From positions 22,623 to 36,357 of the forward strand of contig DCBP01000040.1 in assembly GCA_002314055.1 (NCBI GenBank): DNA of 13,735 bases. The letters run 5' to 3'. The position numbers were made by a program, and so were the translations under genes. Every line of letters starts with the position of its first letter. Position 1 is the first letter of the stretch. Under the pieces are notes generated by a model that was given only the letters and a program-made list of their open reading frames with translations, was not told where the DNA came from and searched no databases. Origin of the DNA: Prevotella sp. UBA1104 (GTDB lineage Bacteria; Bacteroidota; Bacteroidia; Bacteroidales; Bacteroidaceae). Below are positions 1-7,020 of this stretch, piece by piece.

Positions 1-39
1 TCTTATTAAAAGATAATGCAAAAATCCGATCAAGCGAGT

Positions 40-63
40 AGAATGATAATTTTTTATCATTCT
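40..63. other. Perfect 10-bp inverted repeat with TTTT loop
   Basis: Bases 40-49 (AGAATGATAA) are exactly complementary to 54-63, with a four-base T loop. On neither strand is the stem followed by a T-run, so it is not a convincing intrinsic terminator. It could be an RNA hairpin at the end of a transcript or a protein-binding site. It is the leftmost of three hairpins packed into the first 160 bases. No gene was recognised from 1 to 222. Confidence 0.5.
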
Positions 64-100
64 CGAGCATTAGGATTTTATAAAAATGTGTGGTAAAACA

Positions 101-131
101 AAAGGGAATGCATTAAAAGTGCATTCCCTTT
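101..131 (-). terminator. Hairpin terminator for minus-strand transcription
   Basis: A 12-bp perfect stem (101-112 with 120-131, arm AAAGGGAATGCA) encloses a 7-base loop. Read on the minus strand it ends in CCCTTTTGTTTTA, a T-rich tail expected of an intrinsic terminator. It lies about 90 bases past the stop of the small minus-strand ORF at 223-363 and probably ends that transcript, or the sigma-factor transcript if the two are joined. On the plus strand the tail is much poorer. Confidence 0.65.
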
Positions 132-133
132 CT

Positions 134-157
134 AAGTATTACTTTATTGTAATACTT
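134..157. other. Second hairpin directly beside the terminator
   Basis: A 9-bp perfect stem (AAGTATTAC at 134-142 with 149-157) encloses a 6-base loop, TTTATT. It begins two bases after the 101-131 hairpin, so a minus-strand transcript would meet this AT-rich hairpin first and the stronger one next. It may stabilise the 3' end or be part of a double terminator. It has no T-run of its own. Confidence 0.45.
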
Positions 158-222
158 GTCTTGTTATCTGAAAACTCAAATTATGAGTTATGATGTCATG
201 TTTTCTTCTTCCGCATACTGCT

Positions 223-363
223 TTATGCCATCTTAGCATTGATGGCGAGCAATATGCGCATTTTCAAATCAGCCTTCTCCTCTGTAGTCAGTGGGGCAAC
301 AGAAGCTTTACCATTTGCCAAAGGATATTGTTTCCTTGTCTGGTTTATAAATTTGTTAGCCAT
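223..363 (-). CDS. Possible small protein of 46 residues, unrecognised
   Basis: An ATG at 361-363 opens a 46-codon frame ending in TAA at 223-225. The product begins MANKFINQTRKQYPLANGK and continues with a charged stretch (TTEEKADLKMRILLAINAKMA) that looks helical. There is no signal peptide or membrane segment. The frame upstream meets a stop 10-11 codons before the ATG with no other ATG, so this start is the only conventional one. No clear promoter motif was found in 364-511. It might be read through from the sigma gene 148 bases upstream. A terminator-like hairpin follows about 90 bases after the stop, which supports a real transcript. The balanced composition looks protein-like rather than random, but I do not recognise a family and a chance ORF is possible. 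Confidence 0.42.
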   Translation of the reverse strand: MANKFINQTRKQYPLANGKASVAPLTTEEKADLKMRILLAINAKMA

Positions 364-511
364 TTCTAATTGTGTCTTAATGTGAGCAGTTATCTAATAA
401 AATCACTTTAAAGACGCAACATGACTACTCCTGTACTCTATTTTCCCAGATATTATTATAAAAAAAGATTTATTTTATGCAATAATGCGATGTTCTGATA
501 TATGCTACAGC

Positions 512-1009
512 TTATTTGGCAGCCATTTTCTTCAGTCGGCTCATGCTACGGTGCATCAAGTTTCTTACCGACTGGTAGTTGATGCCCATAATCTGACAAA
601 TGTCGTCGTATTTGCGTTCCTCTATATAAAAGAGGTGTATAATCTGTTGCTGACGTGGAGAGAGATTGCTGATGTATTGTGACATGGCGAGCTGACGGTT
701 ATTGTCTTCGTCAATACGCTCCAAGTCGTACTCTTCGCTCTCTGTCAGTGGACGCATGTTTAAATCGGTAATCTCATCATCGCTCAAATGCGTCTGGCGA
801 CGGAATTCGTCGTTGATGCGGTTGCGAAGAGAAACATAAAGGTATGACTCGATGTTGTCCACTTTGTCAAGGTCTTTACCTTTATTAAATAGTCTGACAA
901 AAACATCTTGGATGCAATCTTTTATCAGCTCACGGTCGGACGTGAATTTTGTGCCGAACATGAATAGATTGTCGATGTGAGTGTCGTAAAGTTGTGTTAA
1001 GTTAACCAT
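512..1009 (-). CDS. ECF-type RNA polymerase sigma factor (sigma-70 family)
   Basis: This 165-residue protein has the two-domain layout of extracytoplasmic-function sigma factors. Region 2 spans about residues 7-70, with the core-binding motif DCIQDVFVRLF at 31-41 and the helix YLYVSLRNRINDEFRR at 56-71. Region 4 spans about 104-162, with LSPRQQQIIHLFYIEERKYDDI and a helix-turn-helix ending NYQSVRNLMHRSMSRLKK. It would direct RNA polymerase to a specific promoter set. Bacteroidetes often place such factors beside SusC/SusD genes, usually with a FecR-like membrane anti-sigma. No anti-sigma gene is adjacent here: a terminator separates it from the PUL gene upstream, and only a small ORF follows. 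Control of the neighbouring PUL is therefore plausible but inferred. The start at 1009 gives a normal N-terminus, and a TAnnTTTG box lies about 85 bases upstream. Confidence 0.93.
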   Translation of the reverse strand: MVNLTQLYDTHIDNLFMFGTKFTSDRELIKDCIQDVFVRLFNKGKDLDKVDNIESYLYVSLRNRINDEFRRQTHLSDDEITDLNMRPLTESEEYDLERIDEDNNRQLAMSQYISNLSPRQQQIIHLFYIEERKYDDICQIMGINYQSVRNLMHRSMSRLKKMAAK

Positions 1010-1091
1010 AGATTGTTTAGATAATACTGCTTGCTAAGACTTCTTCAGTTTATGACCGAGGAAGGTTGTTTGATATTGATTTTGTTCTTTG

Positions 1092-1099
1092 CAAAGATA
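1092..1099 (-). promoter_or_regulatory. Candidate -7 box for the sigma-factor gene
   Basis: On the minus strand this reads TATCTTTG followed by CA, a full match to the Bacteroidetes -7 consensus TAnnTTTG. Transcription would start near 1085 and leave a leader of about 75 bases before the sigma start codon. No good TTTG -33 element is seen at the usual 19-21 base spacing. The box also forms part of a CTTTGCAAAG palindrome (1087-1096). Confidence 0.45.
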
Positions 1100-1170
1100 G
1101 TGAAAAGTTTCGTATTCTTGTCCTAAATCAAGTGGTTTTTATTAGGAAAAATTGATTTTTATATAGAAAA

Positions 1171-1203
1171 AACAGGTATCGCACGGCTTTTGCGATACCT
1201 GTT
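1171..1203 (-). terminator. Strong intrinsic terminator after the DUF4955-type gene
   Basis: A 13-bp perfect stem (AACAGGTATCGCA at 1171-1183 with 1191-1203) encloses a 7-base loop. On the minus strand the stem runs into CCTGTTTTTTCTATATA, a classic U-rich tail. It lies about 75 bases past the stop of the gene at 1279-4359 and separates the PUL from the sigma-factor gene. Apart from this terminator and the sigma promoter, I see nothing else in the 1010-1278 gap. Confidence 0.88.
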
Positions 1204-1278
1204 GTCAAATATTGTGGTTACATGTATCAAATATTAAAGGCTATAACATTTTTGTGCCTCATAATATAAAGTTGCTCT

Positions 1279-4200
1279 TTATAGAATTTCGAGCCAGTAT
1301 ACTTGTTCGCTCTTTATTCCCGGGAGAATATATTTGCCGTTTATATTGATTCTTTTTCCGACTAATTTCATGCTACCGTCATTCTTGTTGATGATATACA
1401 CATTGTATTTTCCCGGTGCAGGCACGATATACTGCTCGCGGTTGTTGTGGGTGTAGACAACGTAGCCCACGCTGGGGTTGCCGAGTAGGTCGTAGGAGTC
1501 GTCGCCGCCGTCGTTTGCCATGACATACATCTTGGCTGCATCAGCGAGGAATTTCTCGTTCTTCATGGGGATATTAGGCAGCGAACCGCCAGCCATGAGT
1601 ATTGCCCAGCCATACTGTGGATATTGTTGTGAGAAGAAGGTTACGGCCTTTTGTGGGTACAGCTTCTTGTATTCGCTCACCGCCTTGTAAGCCTCCTTGT
1701 AGCCCGTCTTGCCCACTTTCATCTTGCGCATAAACTGGCGCGGCGCCATGTTTTTGCCGGCAGGCGGAGCCCAGATGCCGGATGTGTTGTAGTGCCAGTA
1801 GCGTATGTCGATGATGTCTACAAGTTTCGACAGTTCCGGGTCGGCAAGGATTGAATCCTGTGCATCCTTTGTGCAGCTAAGGGCTATCATCGGGTGCTTG
1901 CCGGTTTCGCGTTCCCATTCGGCAATGGTCTGGAGCCAGAAGCGGGTGAAGTGGAGCGGTCCGGTATACTCTTCGCTGATGAGCTGCACCACGTTGTCGT
2001 TGTCTTTCAACTGGTCGAGACACATGCGGATGTATCCCTTGTGCAAGGGGCGCAGGGCAGGATCGTTCTCGTTGTAGAACTGTTCTGCCATAAATACGCG
2101 CTTGTCGCCGGCAAACGGCACAGGCTCGGGGAAGCTCGTGTGATTGATGTTGTTCACCGGGCGCCACGGGGCATCAACCCAGTGGGCGCCAGCCTCGATG
2201 ATGTTGTGCTGAAAATAGTTCTGGTTGAAGAGCAGCATGCCTTCTCTTGCTCCAGTGGCGGCAAACTCGCGCTCGCGCTGCCAGTACCATTCGTTAGGTC
2301 GAGTTAGGTCGTAGAGGCTCAGTCCGTCCCACGCCTTTCCTTGTCCGCTGCGGGCGAAAGCCTGCTCATAGAACGGGGCACTCACCTCGCCATCGGCACG
2401 TTTCACCCTCTCGTGGTCGATGCGCCTGAGGTCATACCATAGTCCGTAGTGCTGGTCGAGCATGCAATAGCCGTCTTTCTTCAGGAATGTTACCACCGAG
2501 TCTATGCGGTCTGTCCAGCCTGTGCCCTCTCTTCCCGGCACGAAGCGTGTGATGGCCGGCTTTGCACCTTTCTGTATGAAATTGTCCTTCGTTCTGCCGT
2601 TCCACCATGGGATGGCGTAGCGGTTGCCGGTGATGAGCTTGCCGTTGAAGGTGATATGACCGTCGGTGATGCCGAATTCCCCTTCTTCCTCTTTCTTTGC
2701 TTCTGCCAATGTTGAGGCTGGGGTCTTCAGCTTTATGTTGTCAATATCCTTCAGTCCTGATGTCGACAAACTGGCTGTGTATGGTATGGAGTCCATCCAC
2801 ATCTCTATTGTCACCCTCGGCGTGGTTACCGATTCCATGGCGAGCCGTTGTGCCACCTCTATCGTAGGACTGCTCGATGCCGTTATGTTACGGTTATATA
2901 CATAGCCGTTGTTTGCCCTGTCGCCAACACGTTTCTGCAGTTGGTCGTAAAACAGGCTGCGCGGTGTAACGGCATCGTTGCTGCCGGTCCACTCGCCGTT
3001 GCCTGTCATCGTGCCCCAGCAGGCATTTGCACTCGAGCGGTCGTCCTCGTCGGGCGAGTAGCAGAATAGGGTAGAGGCGGTGCATTGCCAGAACATACTG
3101 TTGGCGGTGTTCCATCCCGTTCCCATCTGCCAGTTTTCAAGATTGCGGAACGAGAGGTCGTTACCCTCGATGTTCACCACGTCGAAGAGCAGTCCTGGTG
3201 CCCATGAACCCACGCTACCGCTGAAGCTGAGCGAGCCCTCGCCGTCGCACTGCACAAAGGCATTAGGTCCAGGCGCGCAGTAGTCGGCGGCAAAGTCATG
3301 GCATCCGTCTTTCGACACGCATCGCTGGAACAGGTTCTGTTCGCCGCGAGTCAAGAACACTCTTCTTCTCCATCCACCAATCTCAGATACCGGTTCGCTT
3401 GCCAAGCAGTCCTCCACTGTTATGCGTCGTGTCTGCTTCTGCAGGTTTACGGCACTGCCGGCAAAATACTTGAAGTCCGTGCGGCGCACCCAGCAGTCCT
3501 TGGCGTTGTTCATCCACACTCCGTCCCAGCAGTGGTCTTCGTCCTTCGGGTTCCAGTCGTTGTGGGCAGACTCAAGAGTCATGTTCTCCACGCCACATTC
3601 CGTTATCTCTCCTTTATTATAGGAGGTGATAACCATGGCGTTGCCATATTTCCGGTTTATTGTCATTGTGAGCGGAGCGTCGAGAGTGGCGGTGTTGCCC
3701 ACCACTTTCACCACGGTCCTGTTCCAAAGCATGTCGATATCCGAGGGCTTCCACCCCGTATAGTCCAGTCCTCCGCCGAAGTCGTTACACTTTAGCGACT
3801 CAATCCATTCCTTCGTTGACGGGCGCAGAATCATAATCCTGTCGCCGGCTTTCAGCATGCCGCCGGCTTCGAGAGAAATTGTACGGCTTCCGGCTTTCAG
3901 CTTCTCGTCAGTAATCTTCAGTGTGTCGCCCTTCGTAAATGCGTTTTGCCCCTCTATATATACAAGGGCTCCGCGGTCGAAACCTCTCTTCACGAGTCGG
4001 GTCTTCTTCTTTCCCATACCGCGGAGCACCACTCCCGAACGGGTTATTCTCAGCGGTTGGTCAAGATAAAAAATGCCTTCGCCTATGAGCACCGTTCCGC
4101 GGTGTCCGTTTTTGTCGGGCTTCAGCGACGAAACGTAGTCGATGGCCTTTTGCAATCTCTGGCTACAGTTGCCCTCGGCATTTCTCACCGTCACCACGTT

Positions 4201-4359
4201 TCTCACATCGGGAATGCCTCGCTCCGATGCATGGTATCCGCAAGTAGAGTAGTCCATGGGGATGAACACCTCTTTCTTTTGTTTTCCTCCTGCCCATGCC
4301 GCCGTGCACAGTGTGAATGCGAGCGACATCAGGATAATTTTTTTATTGTTCATATTCAA
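1279..4359 (-). CDS. Secreted beta-helix / TIM-barrel-like protein, DUF4955-type, probable carbohydrate-active enzyme
   Basis: The 1026-residue product has a type I signal peptide (residues 1-23, cleavage after AWA), so it acts in the periplasm or outside. Residues about 50-500 resemble a pectate-lyase-like right-handed beta-helix: QRLQKAIDYVSSL and GTVLIGEGIFYLDQPLRI, then repeated short strands such as VENMTL, WVRRTDF, ITVEDC and LFQRCVSKDG. Residues about 600-855 are aromatic- and acid-rich and look like a glycosidase TIM barrel, with GLWYDLRRIDHER, HNIIEAGAHWVDAPWRP (719-734) and VVQLISEEYTGPLHFTRFWL (790-809). E797 sits where a clan GH-A acid/base glutamate would be expected, which is inference. 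The C-terminus (about 855-1026) matches what I recall as DUF4955. Activity is unproven; neighbours and fold suggest pectin or another plant polysaccharide. Its own terminator and a leader of over 400 bases suggest separate transcription from susCD. Met1 or Met3 could be the start. Its GC content looks higher than its neighbours'. Confidence 0.85.
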   Translation of the reverse strand: MNMNNKKIILMSLAFTLCTAAWAGGKQKKEVFIPMDYSTCGYHASERGIPDVRNVVTVRNAEGNCSQRLQKAIDYVSSLKPDKNGHRGTVLIGEGIFYLDQPLRITRSGVVLRGMGKKKTRLVKRGFDRGALVYIEGQNAFTKGDTLKITDEKLKAGSRTISLEAGGMLKAGDRIMILRPSTKEWIESLKCNDFGGGLDYTGWKPSDIDMLWNRTVVKVVGNTATLDAPLTMTINRKYGNAMVITSYNKGEITECGVENMTLESAHNDWNPKDEDHCWDGVWMNNAKDCWVRRTDFKYFAGSAVNLQKQTRRITVEDCLASEPVSEIGGWRRRVFLTRGEQNLFQRCVSKDGCHDFAADYCAPGPNAFVQCDGEGSLSFSGSVGSWAPGLLFDVVNIEGNDLSFRNLENWQMGTGWNTANSMFWQCTASTLFCYSPDEDDRSSANACWGTMTGNGEWTGSNDAVTPRSLFYDQLQKRVGDRANNGYVYNRNITASSSPTIEVAQRLAMESVTTPRVTIEMWMDSIPYTASLSTSGLKDIDNIKLKTPASTLAEAKKEEEGEFGITDGHITFNGKLITGNRYAIPWWNGRTKDNFIQKGAKPAITRFVPGREGTGWTDRIDSVVTFLKKDGYCMLDQHYGLWYDLRRIDHERVKRADGEVSAPFYEQAFARSGQGKAWDGLSLYDLTRPNEWYWQREREFAATGAREGMLLFNQNYFQHNIIEAGAHWVDAPWRPVNNINHTSFPEPVPFAGDKRVFMAEQFYNENDPALRPLHKGYIRMCLDQLKDNDNVVQLISEEYTGPLHFTRFWLQTIAEWERETGKHPMIALSCTKDAQDSILADPELSKLVDIIDIRYWHYNTSGIWAPPAGKNMAPRQFMRKMKVGKTGYKEAYKAVSEYKKLYPQKAVTFFSQQYPQYGWAILMAGGSLPNIPMKNEKFLADAAKMYVMANDGGDDSYDLLGNPSVGYVVYTHNNREQYIVPAPGKYNVYIINKNDGSMKLVGKRININGKYILPGIKSEQVYWLEIL

Positions 4360-4438
4360 TTACTGTTTTCTGAGTTATCCATGTAATATAACGTTCCACG
4401 TCTTGTTTTTGTAATGTTTTCGTGTTGCTAAATTACAA

Positions 4439-4446
4439 CAAATATC
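4439..4446 (-). promoter_or_regulatory. Weak candidate -7 box for the DUF4955-type gene
   Basis: On the minus strand this reads GATATTTG, matching five of the six fixed positions of TAnnTTTG. It would give a leader of about 70-75 bases. No convincing -33 element was found. It is listed because the gene needs a promoter downstream of the susD terminator at 4725-4756 and this is the best site seen between 4360 and 4560. Confidence 0.25.
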
Positions 4447-4544
4447 TTATTTGAACAAGAAAAATCGGTTTATGTGTGTCTCGACGTGAGTGAATAATTC
4501 CTTTGATTTTTCTTTTTTTTCGTTTAATCATACTAATTAATTTG

Positions 4545-4552
4545 TATATTTG
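4545..4552 (+). promoter_or_regulatory. Perfect TAnnTTTG box on the plus strand, just upstream of the repeat array
   Basis: TATATTTG followed by CA is a full match to the Bacteroidetes -7 element. A TTTA at 4523-4526 could be an imperfect -33 element at 18-base spacing. The predicted start, about 4557-4561, coincides with the first base of the palindromic repeat array. No plus-strand gene follows, so any transcript would be non-coding and opposite in direction to the PUL. Confidence 0.4.
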
Positions 4553-4560
4553 CAGCGAAT

Positions 4561-4670
4561 TTACTCAGCGGACTGAGTAAAATTACTCAATGCGCTGAGT
4601 AAAATTACTTAATGCGCTGAGTAAAATTACTTAATGCGCTGAGTAAAAATACTCAACTGACAGAGTTGCA
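4561..4670. repeat. Five tandem 22-bp units, mostly palindromic
   Basis: The units are 4561-4582, 4583-4604, 4605-4626, 4627-4648 and 4649-4670. Units 3 and 4 are identical. Unit 2 differs from them by one base. Unit 1 has a different centre that makes an 8-bp stem (TTACTCAG / CTGAGTAA) around CGGA. The common form is TTACTCA or TTACTTA, a central ATGCGC, then TGAGTAA and two further A. Unit 5 is diverged but keeps ACTC and a CAACT/AGTTG pairing. The units abut with no unique spacers. They lie in the 430-base gap between susD and the DUF4955-type gene. They could be RNA hairpins, binding sites for a dimeric regulator, or a strand-slippage tract. The strands are nearly equivalent. Confidence 0.92.
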
Positions 4671-4724
4671 ACGCTATAGTAAAGAGAATGAAAACGTATA
4701 TAGATATTTTTGTTTTATGAAATA

Positions 4725-4756
4725 AAAAGGCACGCAATATTTCATGCGTGCCTTTT
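4725..4756. terminator. Bidirectional hairpin terminator after susD
   Basis: A 12-bp perfect stem (AAAAGGCACGCA at 4725-4736 with 4745-4756) encloses an 8-base loop. The minus strand ends GCCTTTTTATTTCA and the plus strand ends GCCTTTTATTATG, so it can work both ways. It lies 33 bases past the susD stop and should end the lipoprotein-susC-susD transcript. In the other direction it would end any RNA starting near 4558. Confidence 0.85.
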
Positions 4757-4789
4757 ATTATGTTTTTATGTTTAAATCTTACGTGGGGA

Positions 4790-7012
4790 TTATTCAGCCA
4801 GAGGGTCGAAAGTGCCGTTGCCGCTTCTGTTGTCCGTCCAGCCGATTGTCTGCTGAAGACGAGAGTCGTTACGGTTCATTGCTCCGAGAGAGAAACCAAG
4901 GAAGTAATATTTTGCGCGGTAGTCAATAGTCAAGTCTGTTATATGGTCGGCATTTCTGCCATCGCCCTTGTTGTCTTTGCGCTTCAAGTTGTCATTATAC
5001 CAACCTTTCAAAACTTCCTGCTGTTCGGCAATCGGCTTGCGCAGATCGATAGGAGCGCAGCGCTCAACATTGTTTACTAACAGCGGATCAGACTCGTATG
5101 TCGTGCTTCCCGTGCCCCATTTGTCGGCAACGCGGAACTCCATGCGTTCACGGCGCTGTCCGTTGAACTGCTTGAATCCAAGCCATGTACATGTGTTTCC
5201 GCCCCAGCCAGTAAGAGTCCAACTTTCAGGAGCACCAGGAACCTTTACTGCACCACCATCGAAGAGCATCCAGCGACGCATATCATCGAAACGCTTGCCC
5301 TCGTAAGCCAATTCAATCTGACGCTCCAGAAGTATGGCACTCATGCAGGCAGCCTGATCAGAAGTAAGGTTCGTCGGCAGGCCGTAGTTGTTGTCGGCAG
5401 TATAACCTACACGTGAGCGGATTTTTTGTAGCTGTGCTACAGCCTCGTCGAGATGTCCGGCACCGCATGCTGCTTCGGCATAGTTGAGCAGCACCTCAGC
5501 ATAGCGAATCTCAATGTAAGGAGAAGCTGAGCGTGCAAAAGCTCCGCGGGTGTATCCGCTATTGTAAACGTAGAGGGCAGAGTTGAGGTCGTAGTCGCTC
5601 GTACGTTTTCTTACATACATTCCTTTTTTGTTTTTCAGCAGGTTGTCTGCACCGTAAGACTCACCGCTTTCTACGTTTCCAACATCATTTTTATCGGTGT
5701 ACCACACATAGTTCCATAGAGCATAGTCTTCTCCTCCCTGCGGATTTTTGTTTACACCACCTTGACTCGCATCGCCGTTGTAAGTCCAGCGTACGCCAGG
5801 GAAGGCGAAAGTACGGTAGAAACGCGGGTCGCGGTTCATGAACGGGTGCTCACGGTCATATTGCATAGATGACTTTTCGAGTTTAGAGTATGTATCTACC
5901 GAAGAAGGCAACTTACCGTCTGCCATAGGGAACATGTCGATAATCATTGCCGATGGCTCCATTCCGCCACTTCTGTTGTTTGTATTAGCCGGACGGATAT
6001 TGTTCTCCCAGTAATTGTTCTTTCCCTTGTCGCCAGCCTCACCGCTCTGCATTGGATCTTCGGTGTTGAAGAGCGTTACAAAAACGTCCTCACAATTCCT
6101 TACCTGTCCGAAAAGCGTAGCAAATGCAGAAGCGTTGATATTATCGGCAGAGGTATAAAGGTCGTTTCCGCATGCATTGAGCACAGGAATACTTGCCTTG
6201 ATAGCCTCGTATGCCTTTTCCCAGCGTGTTACGTCGTTTGTTCGGTTGAACATCGGACTTGCCCAAAGGTTCATCACCCTGCCTTTAAGTGCCAGGGCAG
6301 TACCTGAAGTTACACGTCCCCAGTTACTTGAGTCCCAACCGCCGTGAGTTGTAGCTGCTGTGAGCAGTTCTGCAGATTTGTCGAGGTCTTCGATGATAAA
6401 GTCGAAACACTCTTTTGCCGAGGAGCGCGGAGTAAACGAACTTGCAGATGTTTCCTGTACTTCCTTGATGATAGGCACACCGCCATACCATTTTACCAGT
6501 TGATAATAGCACCATGCACGGAAGAAAAAAGCCTGTCCGAGCAATTTATCCTTGTCAGCCTGACTTAGAGTGCATCCTTCAAGTCCGGCAATGCAGTCGT
6601 TGATGTTGCGGATGCGCCCCCATACATTAGAGAGGTTTTTCTGCTCATTTGTGAAATAGTCGGGAACAACATTGCCTGTTTGTGCGTCAAGTTCATAAAG
6701 CGGGTTCACAAAACTTTGTTCGCTACTGCTGCTGATACCACAGTATTCCTCAGTTGCTTTCGACTGGATGTCGGATGCAAGACCTGTACAATTGTTGTTC
6801 CAAGCCGATGCTGTATTAGGGTTTGGCAGGCATTGACCGTATATTGAGTTAACACGCAATTGAGCTCCTGTAAAGTCATTGTAGACCTCTTTGTTCACGT
6901 TGTTATTGTCTTTCTTGTTTTCAAGAAAGCTGTCGCTACATGATGCAAGTAAAGAAGCTGCGAATGCGATGCTGCAAACTTTAATTATATTCTTGTTCAT
7001 TATGTATTTCAT
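4790..7012 (-). CDS. susD: SusD/RagB-like outer-membrane glycan-binding lipoprotein
   Basis: The product is 740 residues, longer than the usual 500-650 for the family. It has a lipoprotein signal peptide ending in LLASC with Cys25 as the lipidated residue. The SusD N-terminal helix motif is clear: AFFFRAWCYYQLVKWYGGVPII (161-182, given here only as a landmark). The C-terminal SusD signature is ERQIELAYEGKRFDDMRRW (563-581), preceded by EIRYAEVLLNYAEAACGAG (501-519). SusD proteins sit on the cell surface as a lid over the SusC barrel and bind oligosaccharide. The gene starts 8 bases after the susC stop, so the two are co-transcribed. ATG at 6998-7000 (Met5) is an alternative start that would also leave a normal signal peptide. 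The extra length lies mainly in loops around residues 320-480 and at the C-terminus. Substrate cannot be read from the sequence. Confidence 0.97.
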   Translation of the reverse strand: MKYIMNKNIIKVCSIAFAASLLASCSDSFLENKKDNNNVNKEVYNDFTGAQLRVNSIYGQCLPNPNTASAWNNNCTGLASDIQSKATEEYCGISSSSEQSFVNPLYELDAQTGNVVPDYFTNEQKNLSNVWGRIRNINDCIAGLEGCTLSQADKDKLLGQAFFFRAWCYYQLVKWYGGVPIIKEVQETSASSFTPRSSAKECFDFIIEDLDKSAELLTAATTHGGWDSSNWGRVTSGTALALKGRVMNLWASPMFNRTNDVTRWEKAYEAIKASIPVLNACGNDLYTSADNINASAFATLFGQVRNCEDVFVTLFNTEDPMQSGEAGDKGKNNYWENNIRPANTNNRSGGMEPSAMIIDMFPMADGKLPSSVDTYSKLEKSSMQYDREHPFMNRDPRFYRTFAFPGVRWTYNGDASQGGVNKNPQGGEDYALWNYVWYTDKNDVGNVESGESYGADNLLKNKKGMYVRKRTSDYDLNSALYVYNSGYTRGAFARSASPYIEIRYAEVLLNYAEAACGAGHLDEAVAQLQKIRSRVGYTADNNYGLPTNLTSDQAACMSAILLERQIELAYEGKRFDDMRRWMLFDGGAVKVPGAPESWTLTGWGGNTCTWLGFKQFNGQRRERMEFRVADKWGTGSTTYESDPLLVNNVERCAPIDLRKPIAEQQEVLKGWYNDNLKRKDNKGDGRNADHITDLTIDYRAKYYFLGFSLGAMNRNDSRLQQTIGWTDNRSGNGTFDPLAE

Positions 7013-7020
7013 TTTTTAGT

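Larger units (their letters stand above)
4558..4757 (+). ncRNA. Hypothetical short RNA made of palindromic repeats
   Basis: This is inferred from three things seen together: a plus-strand TAnnTTTG box ending at 4552, five tandem 22-base units at 4561-4670 (four with clear hairpin-forming arms), and a GC-rich hairpin with T-rich tail at 4725-4756. The product would be about 200 bases, begin with a chain of small hairpins and have no usable reading frame, since the units carry in-frame TAA stops. It would not overlap a coding region, so its action, if any, would be in trans or by interfering with transcription of the DUF4955-type gene. No RNA family is recognised. Confidence 0.22.

Noticed and set aside
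441..490. A terminator just after the sigma-factor stop, based on a run of seven T on the minus strand
   Set aside because: The only pairing available is a weak A/T stem, so it does not meet the standard of the other terminators here.
1894..2307. Plus-strand open frames inside the large minus-strand genes (for example 1894-2307, 3298-3795, 7780-8268)
   Set aside because: They are antisense to well-supported coding sequences, show no recognisable domains and arise from the codon bias of the real genes.
4561..4670. The 22-bp repeats as a CRISPR array
   Set aside because: The units abut directly with no unique spacers, are too short and have no cas genes nearby.
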